A stretch of DNA of 64,000 nucleotides from NCBI RefSeq assembly GCF_030369635.1, contig NZ_CP128474.1, positions 1,736,001-1,800,000 on the forward strand, read 5' to 3'. A program made the translations under genes and the position numbers. Origin of the DNA: Microbacterium arborescens. GTDB taxonomy: Bacteria > Actinomycetota > Actinomycetes > Actinomycetales > Microbacteriaceae. This document shows, in pieces, positions 51,034 through 64,000 of the stretch. A model generated the notes under the pieces. It was not told the DNA's origin, did not search any database, and saw only the letters and a program-made list of their open reading frames with translations. Position 1 is the stretch's first letter. The number at the start of each line of letters is the position of its first letter.

Positions 51034-51465
51034 ATGCCTGAGAAGACCGACATCGACACCGGCCTCGCCTGGGCGCAGGGCCGCGGCAAGGGAGCGCTCG
51101 CGGAGCGCATGGGAATCGATTTCATCGAGTTCACCACCGAGCGCTGCGTCGCCACGATGCCCGTCGAAGGCAACACCCAGCCCGTCGGTCTCCTGCACGG
51201 CGGTGCGTACGTCGTGCTCGGCGAGTCGCTCGGATCCATGGCGGCCAACATGCACGCCGGGCCGGGGCGTCTCGCCGTGGGCGTCGACATCAACGCCACC
51301 CACACGCGCTCGGCGACGAGCGGCACCGTCACCGGTGTGTGCACTCCCCTGCACCTCGGCCGCTCGATGACGGTGCACGAGATCGTCGTGTCCGACGAGC
51401 AAGGCCGTCGGTGCTCGACCATCCGCATCACGAACATGATCAAGGACGCTCCGGCGGCATCCTGA
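51034..51465 (+). CDS. Hotdog fold thioesterase (PaaI-like)
   Basis: This 143-aa protein has the acyl-CoA thioesterase hotdog signature: MPVEGNTQPVGLLHGGAYVVLGESLGSMAAN (GGxx helix, residues about 43-75) and LAVGVDINATHTRSATSG. It probably hydrolyses acyl or aryl CoA esters, such as 1,4-dihydroxy-2-naphthoyl-CoA or phenylacetate-type products. The ATG at 51034 has GGTGGAG upstream; the open frame upstream to 48925 is a shadow of polA. It ends before a strong bidirectional terminator. Confidence 0.9.
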   Translation: MPEKTDIDTGLAWAQGRGKGALAERMGIDFIEFTTERCVATMPVEGNTQPVGLLHGGAYVVLGESLGSMAANMHAGPGRLAVGVDINATHTRSATSGTVTGVCTPLHLGRSMTVHEIVVSDEQGRRCSTIRITNMIKDAPAAS

Positions 51466-51487
51466 TTCCGCCCGACGCGGCAACGAC

Positions 51488-51517
51488 GAGGCCCCCTCCC
51501 GATCGGGAGGGGGCCTC
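51488..51517. terminator. Bidirectional terminator between thioesterase and regulator genes
   Basis: A perfect 13-bp stem around a GATC loop (30 bases in all) separates the convergent thioesterase and ANTAR-regulator genes. Confidence 0.9.
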
Positions 51518-51535
51518 TGACGGCGCGGCGCCGGA

Positions 51536-52153
51536 CTACTTCTTGGGAGCGAGCTGCTCGATGATCGCCTTCGCGACATCCTGCATGGTCAGACGGCGGT
51601 CCATCGATGCCTTCTGGATCCAGCGGAATGCCTCCGGCTCGCTCAGGCCCATCTTCTCGTTGAGCAGCCCCTTGGCACGGTCGACGAGCTTGCGGGTCTC
51701 GAAGCGCTCGACCATGTCGGCGACCTCGGCCTCGAGGGTGATGATCTGCTCATAGCGGGCCAGCGCGATCTCGATGGCGGGCAGCAGATCGTTCGGGGTG
51801 AAGGGCTTCACGACGTACGCGAGCGCGCCGGCCTCCGTCGCGCGCTCGACGAGCTCCTTCTGGCTGAACGCGGTCAGCAGCACGACGGGCGCGATGTGCG
51901 CCTTACCGAGACGCTCAGCCGCGGAGATGCCGTCGAGGACGGGCATCTTCACGTCCATGATCACCAGGTCGGGGCGGAGCTCGGTCGCGAGCTGCACCGC
52001 GGTCTCGCCATCGCCCGCCTCGCCGACGACGTCGTATCCGTTGTCGCGGAGGATCTCGACGATGTCGAGCCGGATGAGCGACTCGTCTTCGGCCACGACG
52101 ACACGGCGTGGTGCGGGAGCGGCCGACGTGGGGGCCTCTTCTTGCTCTGTCAC
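51536..52153 (-). CDS. pdtaR: ANTAR-domain response regulator, PdtaR-like
   Basis: This 205-aa protein has an N-terminal receiver domain (about 17-130; VVVAEDESLIRLDIVEIL, the phosphoacceptor Asp in MDVKMPVLDG, the switch Lys in VVKPF) and an ANTAR RNA-binding domain (about 140-200; VDRAKGLLNEKMGLSEPEAFRWIQKASMDRRLTMQDVAKAI). M. tuberculosis Rv1626, PdtaR, is the counterpart; its kinase partner PdtaS is not in the window. It would act by antitermination at two-hexaloop RNA motifs. The GTG at 52153 follows TAGGAT by 6 bases. Confidence 0.93.
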   Translation of the reverse strand: MTEQEEAPTSAAPAPRRVVVAEDESLIRLDIVEILRDNGYDVVGEAGDGETAVQLATELRPDLVIMDVKMPVLDGISAAERLGKAHIAPVVLLTAFSQKELVERATEAGALAYVVKPFTPNDLLPAIEIALARYEQIITLEAEVADMVERFETRKLVDRAKGLLNEKMGLSEPEAFRWIQKASMDRRLTMQDVAKAIIEQLAPKK

Positions 52154-52159
52154 CTTTTG

Positions 52160-52165
52160 ATCCTA
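52160..52165 (-). promoter_or_regulatory. -10 box of a leaderless promoter (pdtaR)
   Basis: TAGGAT on the minus strand is 6 bases before the GTG at 52153. Confidence 0.5.
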
Positions 52166-52233
52166 CGGTATGGCGTTCCGGCCGTGCTTCCGTCAGGCGA
52201 CGCTCGACGAGGCGGTATTGTCGATATGCGTGC

Positions 52234-52314
52234 GCCGGTGTGGCGGAATGGCAGACGCGACCGACTCAAACTCGGTTGTCTTCGGACGTGTGGGTTCGAC
52301 TCCCACCACCGGCA
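52234..52314 (+). tRNA. tRNA-Leu (anticodon CAA)
   Basis: The 81-base sequence folds as a class II tRNA. The acceptor stem GCCGGTG pairs with CACCGGC, with discriminator A at 52314. The anticodon stem ACCGA/TCGGT encloses loop CTCAAAC, with anticodon CAA at 52267-52269. A long variable arm and the T-loop TTCGACT follow. CCA is not encoded. It reads TTG codons. Confidence 0.95.
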
Positions 52315-52320
52315 CGACGA

Positions 52321-52354
52321 AAGGGCGGGCACCTCGTAAAAGGTGCCCGCCCTT
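52321..52354. terminator. Bidirectional terminator between tRNA-Leu(CAA) and pyk
   Basis: A 14-bp perfect stem (52321-52334 with 52341-52354) with loop CGTAAA separates the tRNA from the convergent pyk gene. Confidence 0.9.
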
Positions 52355-52372
52355 CGGCATTCACTGGGGCGG

Positions 52373-53821
52373 TTACTGGATCGCCTGGTAGATCGGTGCG
52401 CGACCGTTGACGGCGTCGCCGATCTTGTGGATGCGGATGTCGTTGGTCGATCCCTGGATTCCGGGAGGGGATCCGGAGATCACGACGACCTTGTCCCCCA
52501 CCTCGGCGAGGCCGTTCGAGAGGAAGTAGTCGTCGACCTGGTGGAACATCAGGTCGGTGTGAGCGACCTCTTCGACCAGGCTGGAACGGATGCCCCAGGT
52601 GAGCGCCATGCGACGTCGGATCGCGGGATCCGGCGTGAACGCGATCATCGGGATCTCGGGCCGCAGACGCGACATCCGGCGCGCCGTGTCACCGGACTCG
52701 GTGAACATGCAGAGGAACTTCGCGTCGATGAACTGCGCGACCTCCATGGCGGCGAGCGTGATGGCGCCGCCCTGCGTGCGCGGCTTCGCCGTCAGCGGCG
52801 CGATGCGCTCGAGTCCGTGCGTCTCGGTCGAGTCGACGATGCGGGCCATCGTCTCGACCACGACGACGGGGTACTTGCCCACGCTGGTCTCGCCCGAGAG
52901 CATGACGGCGTCGGCACCGTCGAGGACGGCGTTGGCGACGTCGCTGGTCTCCGCGCGCGTCGGTACGGGGTTCTCGATCATCGACTCCAGCATCTGGGTC
53001 GCGACGATCACCGGCTTGGCCATGCGGCGGCAGAGCGCCACGGCCTTCTTCTGCACGATCGGAACGGCCTCAAGCGGGAGCTCGACGCCGAGGTCGCCTC
53101 GCGCGACCATGATGCCGTCGAACGCGTCGATGATCCCTTCGAGGTTCTCGACGGCCTGCGGCTTCTCGATCTTCGCGATGACGGGGACCTTGCGGCCCTC
53201 CTCCGCCATGATCTCGTGCACGCGGGTGACATCGGACGCATCCCGCACGAACGACAGCGCGATGATGTCCGCCCCCTGCTGCAGCCCCCAGCGCAGGTCA
53301 GCCTCATCCTTGTCCGACAGTGCGGGCACGCTCACGGCGACGCCGGGCAGGTTGATGCCCTTGTTGTTCGAGACCGGACCGGCGACGATCACCTTGGTCG
53401 TGACTACGGGACCCTCGACCGAGACGACCTCGACGCGGACCTTACCGTCGTCGATGAGGAGGAAGTCGCCGGGGTTGACGTCACCGGGCAGGCCCTTGAA
53501 GGTCGTCGAGACGATCTCCTTCGTGCCGAGGATGTCGTCGGTCGTGATCTTGAAGATGTCGCCGACCGCGAGCTGGTGAGGTCCGTTCTCGAACTTGCCC
53601 AGACGGATCTTCGGGCCCTGAAGGTCGACCAGGATCGCGACGGGGCGGCCCGCGTCGTCGGCGGCCTTGCGCACGTTGGCCCAGCGGACCTCGTGCTCCG
53701 AATAGTCTCCGTGGCTGAGGTTGAATCGGGTCACGTCCACGCCGGCGTCGATGATGGCTCGCACCATCTCGTAGCTGGCTGTGGCCGGTCCCAGGGTGGC
53801 GACGATCTTGGCGCGTCTCAC
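52373..53821 (-). CDS. pyk: Pyruvate kinase
   Basis: This 482-aa glycolytic enzyme starts at GTG 53821, which has GGAG upstream; the longer frame is not needed. It carries RAKIVATLGP at the N-terminus, VTRFNLSHGD (Arg at the active site), KIEKPQAVENLEGI (catalytic Lys), MVARGDLGVELPLE (metal Glu/Asp) and TQMLESMI. The C-terminal regulatory domain runs from about residue 350. It makes pyruvate and ATP from phosphoenolpyruvate. It follows gltD after 44 bases but is separated from the tRNA by a terminator. The neighbourhood follows pykA in M. tuberculosis. Confidence 0.97.
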   Translation of the reverse strand: MRRAKIVATLGPATASYEMVRAIIDAGVDVTRFNLSHGDYSEHEVRWANVRKAADDAGRPVAILVDLQGPKIRLGKFENGPHQLAVGDIFKITTDDILGTKEIVSTTFKGLPGDVNPGDFLLIDDGKVRVEVVSVEGPVVTTKVIVAGPVSNNKGINLPGVAVSVPALSDKDEADLRWGLQQGADIIALSFVRDASDVTRVHEIMAEEGRKVPVIAKIEKPQAVENLEGIIDAFDGIMVARGDLGVELPLEAVPIVQKKAVALCRRMAKPVIVATQMLESMIENPVPTRAETSDVANAVLDGADAVMLSGETSVGKYPVVVVETMARIVDSTETHGLERIAPLTAKPRTQGGAITLAAMEVAQFIDAKFLCMFTESGDTARRMSRLRPEIPMIAFTPDPAIRRRMALTWGIRSSLVEEVAHTDLMFHQVDDYFLSNGLAEVGDKVVVISGSPPGIQGSTNDIRIHKIGDAVNGRAPIYQAIQ

Positions 53822-53865
53822 TGAATCTCCGGTGGTATCTGGTCGGGAGGGGGGTTGGGTCCAGC

Positions 53866-55324
53866 CTATGCCCGCTGGAGCCCGATCGCGACGTCGGTCG
53901 GACGCACCGGCGCCGGCAGGTCGGTGTCGCCCATCAGGTAGCGGTCGACGGCGGCGGCCGCGGCGCGGCCTTCCGCGATCGCCCACACGATGAGCGACTG
54001 CCCGCGGCCGGCATCGCCCGCCACGAACACGCCCGGCGCGGTCGTCTGGTAGTCGTCGGCACGTTCGACATTGCCGCGATCAGTGAACACGGTACCGAGC
54101 TGCGCCTCGAGCTCGCTGCGCTCCGGGCCGGTGAAACCCATCGCGATCAGCACGAGGTCTGCGGGGATCTCGCGCTCGGTGCCGCTCTTGGGAACCCGGC
54201 GCCCGTCGATGAACTCGGTCTCGGCGACTCGGAGGGCGCGAACCTCGCCGGCGTCGTTCGCGAGGAACTCGACGGTCGAGGCGAGGTAGCTGCGCTCACC
54301 GCCTTCCTCGTGCGCCGAGGCGACCTCGAAGATCGTCGGCATCATCGGCCAGGGCTGCGAGTCGGGGCGCTCGGAGGGCGGCTGCTTGCCGATCGCGAGG
54401 TTGGTGACGCTCAGCGCGCCCTGCCGGTGCGCGGTGCCGATGCAGTCGGCGCCGGTGTCACCGCCGCCGATGACCACGACGTGCTTTCCCTCGGCGTGGA
54501 TCTGGTTGGCGACCTGGTCGCCCGCGACGGCCTTGTTCGACTCCACGAGGTACTCCATCGCGAAGTGGACGCCTGCGAGATCGCGGCCGGGGATGGCGAG
54601 GTCGCGCGGCAGCGTCGACCCGGTCGCCACCACGACGGCGTCGTAGCGGGCGCGCAGCGCATCCCACGTGATGTCCTTGCCGATCTCGACACCGGCGCGG
54701 AACCGCGTCCCCTCGTCCTGCATCTGACGCAGCCGCGCCTCGATGTGACGCTTCTCCATCTTGAAATCAGGGATGCCGTACCGCAGCAGGCCGCCGATGC
54801 GGTCATCACGCTCGTAGACCGCGACCGTGTGTCCCGCGCGCGTCAGCTGCTGCGCAGCGGCGAGCCCGGCGGGCCCGGAACCGACGACAGCGACCGTCTT
54901 GCCGGTGAGTCGCCCCGGAGGCTCGGCCTCGACCCAGCCGTTGGCGAAGGCCTCGTCGATCGTCGAGACCTCGATCTGCTTGATGGTGACCGGCGGCTGG
55001 TTGATGCCGAGCACGCACGAGCTCTCGCACGGCGCGGGGCAGAGCCGACCGGTGAACTCGGGGAAGTTGTTGGTGGCGTGCAGACGCTCGATGGCCGAGC
55101 GCCCCTCGCCCCGCCACATGAGGTCGTTCCACTCCGGGATCAGGTTGCCCAGCGGGCATCCCTGATGGCAGAACGGAACGCCGCAGTCCATGCAGCGGCC
55201 CGCCTGACGGCGGAGGACCGCGGTGTCACCGGGTTCGTAGACCTCGCGCCAGTCCATGATGCGGACCGGGACGGGCCGGCGCTTGGGGAGCTCGCGCTCC
55301 GTGATCTTCAGGAAGCCCTTGGGG

Positions 55325-55332
<8 letters not shown>
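53866..55332 (-). CDS. gltD: Glutamate synthase small subunit (GltD)
   Basis: This 488-aa subunit carries two iron-sulfur Cys clusters in the N-terminal part ([17 protein letters not shown] near residues 47-63; CPAPCESSC near 97-105). An FAD-binding [11 protein letters not shown] follows (about 150-160), as does an NADPH-binding [11 protein letters not shown] (about 285-296). It passes electrons from NADPH to the large subunit. Its ATG overlaps the gltB stop by 8 bases, so both subunits come from one message. Confidence 0.96.
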
Positions 55333-59905
<4,573 letters not shown>

Positions 59906-59958
59906 ACTGACCGTCCTCACATTGGTGCTGAAACCGGGACGACGTCGGCCCTGGGGAA

Positions 59959-60933
59959 CTACTGCTTCGAGGTGACTGCGCTTGTGGCGCTGTCTGCGTG
60001 AGCTTCGGGCGTCGGGGGTGCGCTCAGATCCACGAAGTCTTCAGTGCTCTGCGATTGTAGCGCGCTCGGAGCCACCCACTCGCGACCGGGCTGATAAGGC
60101 GACGGCTCGTCGCCCGGGTGCCGTCGCGTCTGCACCACGATGATCGCGATTCCGACCAGGACGGCGAAGATCGCGGCCCAGACGTTCGTGCGGATGCCGA
60201 GGATGATCTCACTCGGATCGATCCGGATGGACTCCCACACGATGCGCCCCGCGCCGTACCAGACGAGGTAGAGACCGAACAGCTTGCCCCACTGCGCCCA
60301 CGCCTTGCGGCCGACCCACAGCAGCACGAGCACGCCGAGCCCGTTCCAGATCACTTCGTAGAGGAAGGTCGGGTGGAAGAGGGTGTCGGGTGCGAGCCCT
60401 GCCGGGAAGGCCGGGTTGTCGCGATCGATCTCGAGCCCCCATGGCAGGTCGGTGGGCAGCCCGAACAGCTCCTGGTTGAACCAGTTGCCGAACCGGCCCA
60501 TGGCCTGGGCGAGGAGGATGCCCGGCGCCAGCGCGTCGGCGAAGCTCCAGAAGCGGATGCCGGTCCACTTGCAGCCGAGGTACGCGCCCACGGCGCCGCC
60601 GATCAGCGCACCGAAGATGGCGATGCCGCCCTCCCAGATGAACAGCACGGCCCAGGGGTTCTTGTCGGGGCCGAAGTAGAACCCCGGGTGCGTGAGCACG
60701 TGGAACGCGCGCGCTCCCACCAGCGCCAGCGGCACGGCCAGGAGCGCGATGTCGATGACGACCCACGGTTCCGCGCCACGCCGCGTGAGGCGGTGATTGG
60801 TCATCAGGGTCGCGACGATGATGCCCGCGATGATGCACAGGGCGTAGAAGTGGATGCGCAGCGGACCGAGGTCGATGTAGCTCACCGACGGGCTCGGGAT
60901 GCTCGCGACGAGCGTGTGTGCGGCATGGATCAT
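59959..60933 (-). CDS. lgt: Prolipoprotein diacylglyceryl transferase
   Basis: This 324-aa membrane enzyme has seven hydrophobic helices, the Lgt signature [16 protein letters not shown] (about residues 142-157), and [11 protein letters not shown] with the conserved His of the family near residue 28. It attaches diacylglycerol to the Cys of lipoprotein precursors, acting before Lnt, whose gene is also in the window. A long cytosolic tail follows residue 265 ([22 protein letters not shown]...), as in other actinobacteria. ATG 60933 has GAGGGA upstream. It is the fourth gene after trpC-trpB-trpA and probably shares the trp transcript. Confidence 0.95.
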   Translation of the reverse strand: MIHAAHTLVASIPSPSVSYIDLGPLRIHFYALCIIAGIIVATLMTNHRLTRRGAEPWVVIDIALLAVPLALVGARAFHVLTHPGFYFGPDKNPWAVLFIWEGGIAIFGALIGGAVGAYLGCKWTGIRFWSFADALAPGILLAQAMGRFGNWFNQELFGLPTDLPWGLEIDRDNPAFPAGLAPDTLFHPTFLYEVIWNGLGVLVLLWVGRKAWAQWGKLFGLYLVWYGAGRIVWESIRIDPSEIILGIRTNVWAAIFAVLVGIAIIVVQTRRHPGDEPSPYQPGREWVAPSALQSQSTEDFVDLSAPPTPEAHADSATSAVTSKQ

Positions 60934-60976
60934 CGGATCGTCCCTCGGAAATCGGCGGTCGTGCGACCGGAAAAGT

Positions 60977-61771
60977 CTAGACGCGCTCGCGGGCGGTGCC
61001 CGCCGCAAGAGCACGCGCGGTGTCGGCGAGCCCGGCGACTCCCCCGTCGCGCAACGCGCGTACGAGGGCTGTTCCGACGATCGCTCCGTCGGCGTAGTCG
61101 ACGACTCCCGCGACCTGATCGGGGGTGGAGATGCCGATGCCGACGCACGCGTGCACATCGCCGAGTTCGCGCAGGCGCCCGACCAGGGTGCGGGCTGCGG
61201 CGTCGAGCTCGGCGCGCTCGCCCGTGATCCCCATCGTCGAGACCGTGTACACGAAGCCCGTCGAGGCCTCGACGATCATCCGCAGTCGCTCGTCGGTGGA
61301 GGTGGGCGCCGCGAGGAACACGCGATCGAGCCCCGTGCGCTCCGAAGCGGCGATCCACTCGGGCGCGGCATCCGGGGTGATGTCCGGCGTGATCAGGCCG
61401 GCCCCGCCTGCCGCGGCGAGCTCGTCGGCGAAGCGGTCGACGCCGTACTGGAGCACGGGGTTCCAGTAGGTCATGACGAGGATCGGGACGTCGACCCGCT
61501 CCGCGATCGCACGGACGGCTGTGAACGTGTCACGCAGGCGGAAGCCCGCTGCCAGAGCGACCTGCGTCGCCTCCTGGATCACAACGCCGTCCATCACGGG
61601 GTCGGAGTACGGGGGGCCGAGCTCGAGGACATCGGCTCCGGCCTCGGCCAGCGCCACGGCGGCCTCGACACTCGTCTCGAGATCGGGGAAGCCGAGCGGC
61701 AGGTAGCCGACGAACGCGCCGCGCCCCTCGGCGTGTGCGGCATCGATCGCGGCGGCGACGCGGGAGCTCAC
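60977..61771 (-). CDS. trpA: Tryptophan synthase alpha chain
   Basis: This 264-aa TIM barrel has the catalytic Glu in [18 protein letters not shown] (about residue 50) and Asp60 in the same segment, [14 protein letters not shown] (substrate loop), and [11 protein letters not shown] (phosphate site). It cleaves indole-3-glycerol phosphate to indole, passed to the beta chain. The GTG overlaps the trpB stop (GTGA), so translation is coupled, and lgt follows 43 bases after its stop. Confidence 0.96.
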   Translation of the reverse strand: MSSRVAAAIDAAHAEGRGAFVGYLPLGFPDLETSVEAAVALAEAGADVLELGPPYSDPVMDGVVIQEATQVALAAGFRLRDTFTAVRAIAERVDVPILVMTYWNPVLQYGVDRFADELAAAGGAGLITPDITPDAAPEWIAASERTGLDRVFLAAPTSTDERLRMIVEASTGFVYTVSTMGITGERAELDAAARTLVGRLRELGDVHACVGIGISTPDQVAGVVDYADGAIVGTALVRALRDGGVAGLADTARALAAGTARERV

Positions 61772-63027
61772 AGCTCCACCCCTTCTCCCGAGGCGGCTTC
61801 GTCGTGGTCGGGTTCGACGACCGGCTCCGCGCCTTCGTCGTAGAGCTCGAACCAACGGGCCGCGGTGTCCATGTCTTTGTCACCGCGCCCCGAGAGGTTG
61901 ACCGCGATGATCGCGTCGGGGCCGAGCTCGCGTCCGATCCGAAGCGCACCGGCCAGGGCGTGGGCCGACTCGATCGCGGGGATGATGCCCTCGGTGCGGC
62001 TCAGCAGTCTCAGTGCCTCCATCGCCTCGGTGTCGGTGGCGGGGATGTACGACGCACGACCGATCGACGCGAGCCACGCGTGCTCGGGCCCGACACCCGG
62101 ATAGTCCAGTCCCGCCGAGATCGAGTGCGACTCGACGGTCTGGCCGTCCTCGTCCTGCAGCACGAAGGTCTTCGCGCCGTGGAGGACGCCCGGGCGGCCC
62201 CGCCCGATGGACGCGGCGTGGCGCTCCGTGTCGACTCCTTCGCCCGCGGCCTCGACGCCGTAGAGCGCGACGCCCTCATCGTCGAGGAACGCGTCGAACA
62301 TGCCGATCGCGTTGGATCCGCCACCGACGCATGCCACGACGGCATCCGGGAGCCGTCCGGTCTCGGCGAGCAGCTGCTCGCGAGCCTCTTCCGAGATGAT
62401 CTTCTGGAAGTCGCGCACCATGGCGGGGAACGGATGCGGCCCGGCTGCGGTACCGAAGATGTAGTTGGTCGTCTCGACCGAGGCCACCCAGTCGCGGTAG
62501 GCCTCGTTGATCGCGTCCTTGAGCGTGCGCGACCCGGTCGTCACCGGCACGACCTCGGCGCCGAGCAGGCGCATGCGTGCGACGTTGAGGGCTTGACGCT
62601 CGGTGTCGACCTCGCCCATGTAGATCGTGCAGTCGAAGCCGAACAATGCCGCGGCCGTCGCCGTGGCCACGCCGTGCTGGCCGGCTCCGGTCTCGGCGAT
62701 CACCCGGGTCTTGCCCAGGCGTTTGGTCAGCATGGCCTGACCGATCACGTTGTTGATCTTGTGCGAGCCCGTGTGGTTGAGGTCCTCACGCTTGAGGAAG
62801 ACGCGCGCGCCGCCGGCGTGCTCGGCGAAGCGCGGCACCTCGGTCAGCGCCGACGGCCTCCCCGCGTAGGTCGCGAGCGTGCGCGTCAGCTCGGCCGCGA
62901 ACTCGGGGTCGGCCATCGCCGACTCGTAGACCGCGGTCAGCTCGTCGATCGCGGCGATCAGCGATTCGGGCATGAACCGCCCGCCGAACTCGCCGAAGAA
63001 GGGACCGTGCTGTTCTCGCAGGCTCAC
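61768..63027 (-). CDS. trpB: Tryptophan synthase beta chain
   Basis: This 419-aa PLP enzyme has [15 protein letters not shown] with the PLP Lys near residue 90, the substrate loop AETGAGQHG, and the PLP-phosphate loop VGGGSNAIG. It condenses indole with serine. It overlaps trpC and trpA by 4 bases on each side, so the three trp genes form one coupled unit. The usual trpE, trpD and trpF are not in the window. Confidence 0.97.
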   Translation of the reverse strand: MSLREQHGPFFGEFGGRFMPESLIAAIDELTAVYESAMADPEFAAELTRTLATYAGRPSALTEVPRFAEHAGGARVFLKREDLNHTGSHKINNVIGQAMLTKRLGKTRVIAETGAGQHGVATATAAALFGFDCTIYMGEVDTERQALNVARMRLLGAEVVPVTTGSRTLKDAINEAYRDWVASVETTNYIFGTAAGPHPFPAMVRDFQKIISEEAREQLLAETGRLPDAVVACVGGGSNAIGMFDAFLDDEGVALYGVEAAGEGVDTERHAASIGRGRPGVLHGAKTFVLQDEDGQTVESHSISAGLDYPGVGPEHAWLASIGRASYIPATDTEAMEALRLLSRTEGIIPAIESAHALAGALRIGRELGPDAIIAVNLSGRGDKDMDTAARWFELYDEGAEPVVEPDHDEAASGEGVEL

Positions 63028-63800
63028 GCGCCGGCCTCCAGGAATGCGTGCAGGGTGGTAACGGGATCGTTCGTCACGAGCGCCTCGCCGATCAGGACGG
63101 CGTCGGCGCCCGCTCGACGGTAGTGGGCCACGTCGTGCGGTGTGAGCACGGCGGACTCGGCGATCTTGACAGCATCCGCGGGCAGATGCTCCACCAATCG
63201 GCCGAACAGGTCGCGGTCGAGCTCGAAGGTCGAGAGGTTGCGGGCGTTGACACCGACCAGCCGCGCTCCGATGTCGGCGGCGCGGTGCACCTCGTCGAGC
63301 GAGTGGGTCTCGACCAGGGGCGTCATTCCGAGCTCGAGCACCAGCTCGTGCAGCTCGGCCAACAGCGGCTGCTCGAGCGCGGCGACGATCAGGAGCACCA
63401 GGTCTGCGCCGGCCGCACGGGCCTCGAACACCTGGTACGGGTTGGCGATGAAGTCCTTGCGCAGCACGGGGATCGACACCTCGGCGCGAACCGCCTCGAG
63501 GTCGGCCAGGCTGCCCTTGAATCGCCGCCCCTCGGTCAGCACGGAGATGACGGAAGCGCCGCCCTCCTCATACCGAGCCGCCTGAAGAGCGGGATCGGGG
63601 ATCGCGGCGAGATCGCCGCGAGACGGGCTCGCACGCTTGACCTCGGCGATGATTCTGACCCGCTCGGCCGGGGCGAGCGCCGCAAGGGCGTCGCGTGCCG
63701 GGCTCTGAGCGAGCGCGTCGCGCTCGACGACGGCGAGGGGCCGCTCGGCCGCACGGGCCTCGGCATCCTCGACGGCGCCGGCCGTGAGACCGGCCAGCAC
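63024..63800 (-). CDS. trpC: Indole-3-glycerol phosphate synthase
   Basis: This 258-aa TIM barrel carries [13 protein letters not shown] (about residues 50-62; Lys catalytic), VLRKDFI (about 112-118), [12 protein letters not shown] (about 178-189) and IAESAV near 213. It closes the indole ring of carboxyphenylaminodeoxyribulose phosphate. The GTG at 63800 lies only 1 base after the stop of the preceding HGxxPAAW gene, and its own stop overlaps the trpB start. Confidence 0.96.
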   Translation of the reverse strand: MLAGLTAGAVEDAEARAAERPLAVVERDALAQSPARDALAALAPAERVRIIAEVKRASPSRGDLAAIPDPALQAARYEEGGASVISVLTEGRRFKGSLADLEAVRAEVSIPVLRKDFIANPYQVFEARAAGADLVLLIVAALEQPLLAELHELVLELGMTPLVETHSLDEVHRAADIGARLVGVNARNLSTFELDRDLFGRLVEHLPADAVKIAESAVLTPHDVAHYRRAGADAVLIGEALVTNDPVTTLHAFLEAGA

Positions 63801-63801
63801 G

Positions 63802-64000
63802 TCAGTGCGCTTTCGGGGTGTACTTGTCGCCGTACGCGCCGTACCCGGCCTTCGCCATGGCCCAGCCGACGATGAGCCCGACCACGAGCAGACCGGCGGA
63901 CGCCCAGACGAGCACCGGCATGTCGAGCCAGAAGAACAGGGTGCCCAGCGCGAACGCCAGGAGCATGATCACCACAGCGGTCCACGCCGCCGGGGAGTGT
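63802..64000 (-). CDS. HGxxPAAW-type membrane protein, C-terminal part (5' end outside window)
   Basis: In the frame beginning at 63999 the minus strand reads [19 protein letters not shown]..., the end of the small HGxxPAAW protein that often precedes trpC in actinobacteria. Two hydrophobic helices ([19 protein letters not shown] and [20 protein letters not shown]) and a tail [18 protein letters not shown] are visible. The function is unknown. It abuts trpC by 1 base and is probably part of the trp operon. Confidence 0.85.
   Translation of the reverse strand, partial: HSPAAWTAVVIMLLAFALGTLFFWLDMPVLVWASAGLLVVGLIVGWAMAKAGYGAYGDKYTPKAH

Overview
The window is a gene-dense stretch of a very GC-rich chromosome (roughly 70% GC by eye, not counted). 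It is almost certainly from an actinobacterium of the Microbacteriaceae, most likely Microbacterium or a close relative. The evidence is the actinobacterial gene content (RbpA, PafB/PafC, HelY, an ANTAR regulator of PdtaR type, PAC2 and DUF6458-like proteins), frequent GTG starts, 4-bp ATGA/GTGA gene overlaps and many leaderless promoters. No gap without a gene exceeds about 150 bases. I see no insertion sequence, prophage, CRISPR array, integrase or defence cassette.

Layout. 0-5.6 kb: a co-directional RNA and ribosome maturation operon, dnaJ (3' part)-rsmE-HIT-phoH-ybeY-CorC/HlyC-like-era. 5.6-15.2 kb: a lipoprotein, leuA behind a leucine leader peptide, and then mostly single genes on both strands (exonuclease, hydrolase, CGNR regulator, EamA exporter with an Lrp regulator, histidine phosphatase, sirtuin, SpoU methyltransferase, SGNH hydrolase). 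15.3-20.4 kb: an SF2 helicase, tRNA-Leu(GAG), an M20 peptidase, uppP and a PAC2 protein. 20.5-30.8 kb: HAD hydrolase-trmI-FKBP lipoprotein-pafB-pafC-tatA-tatC-helY-lnt, facing rbpA. In Mycobacterium the same backbone carries the Pup-proteasome genes between trmI and pafB; here they are absent.

30.9-46.5 kb is the most lineage-specific part. It holds an NfeD/SPFH/glycerophosphodiesterase operon, an SDR without the usual catalytic tyrosine coupled to an S9 peptidase, membrane proteins (HdeD, AEC, PAP2), two unrecognised small proteins next to dyad-symmetric DNA, an amylosucrase-like GH13 enzyme, two MFS transporters (one behind a 14-codon upstream ORF), a second SGNH hydrolase and a luciferase-like monooxygenase. 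46.6-64 kb: DUF885 peptidase, polA, a thioesterase, the pdtaR-like regulator, tRNA-Leu(CAA), pyk, gltD-gltB, lgt and trpA-trpB-trpC, plus a partial HGxxPAAW membrane protein. This block follows the M. tuberculosis polA-pdtaR-pyk-lgt-trp order, with gltBD added.

Regulation visible in the DNA is the best part of the window. At least 16 genes have a TANNNT -10 box 6-8 bases before an ATG or GTG, which implies leaderless mRNAs. leuA has an 18-codon leader peptide with four consecutive Leu codons followed by a possible pseudoknot. Dyad-symmetric elements sit at the tRNA-Leu(GAG) promoter and upstream of the unknown gene at 39100. I found no convincing wholly new multi-gene system; the leads are these regulatory elements and a few odd gene neighbourhoods.
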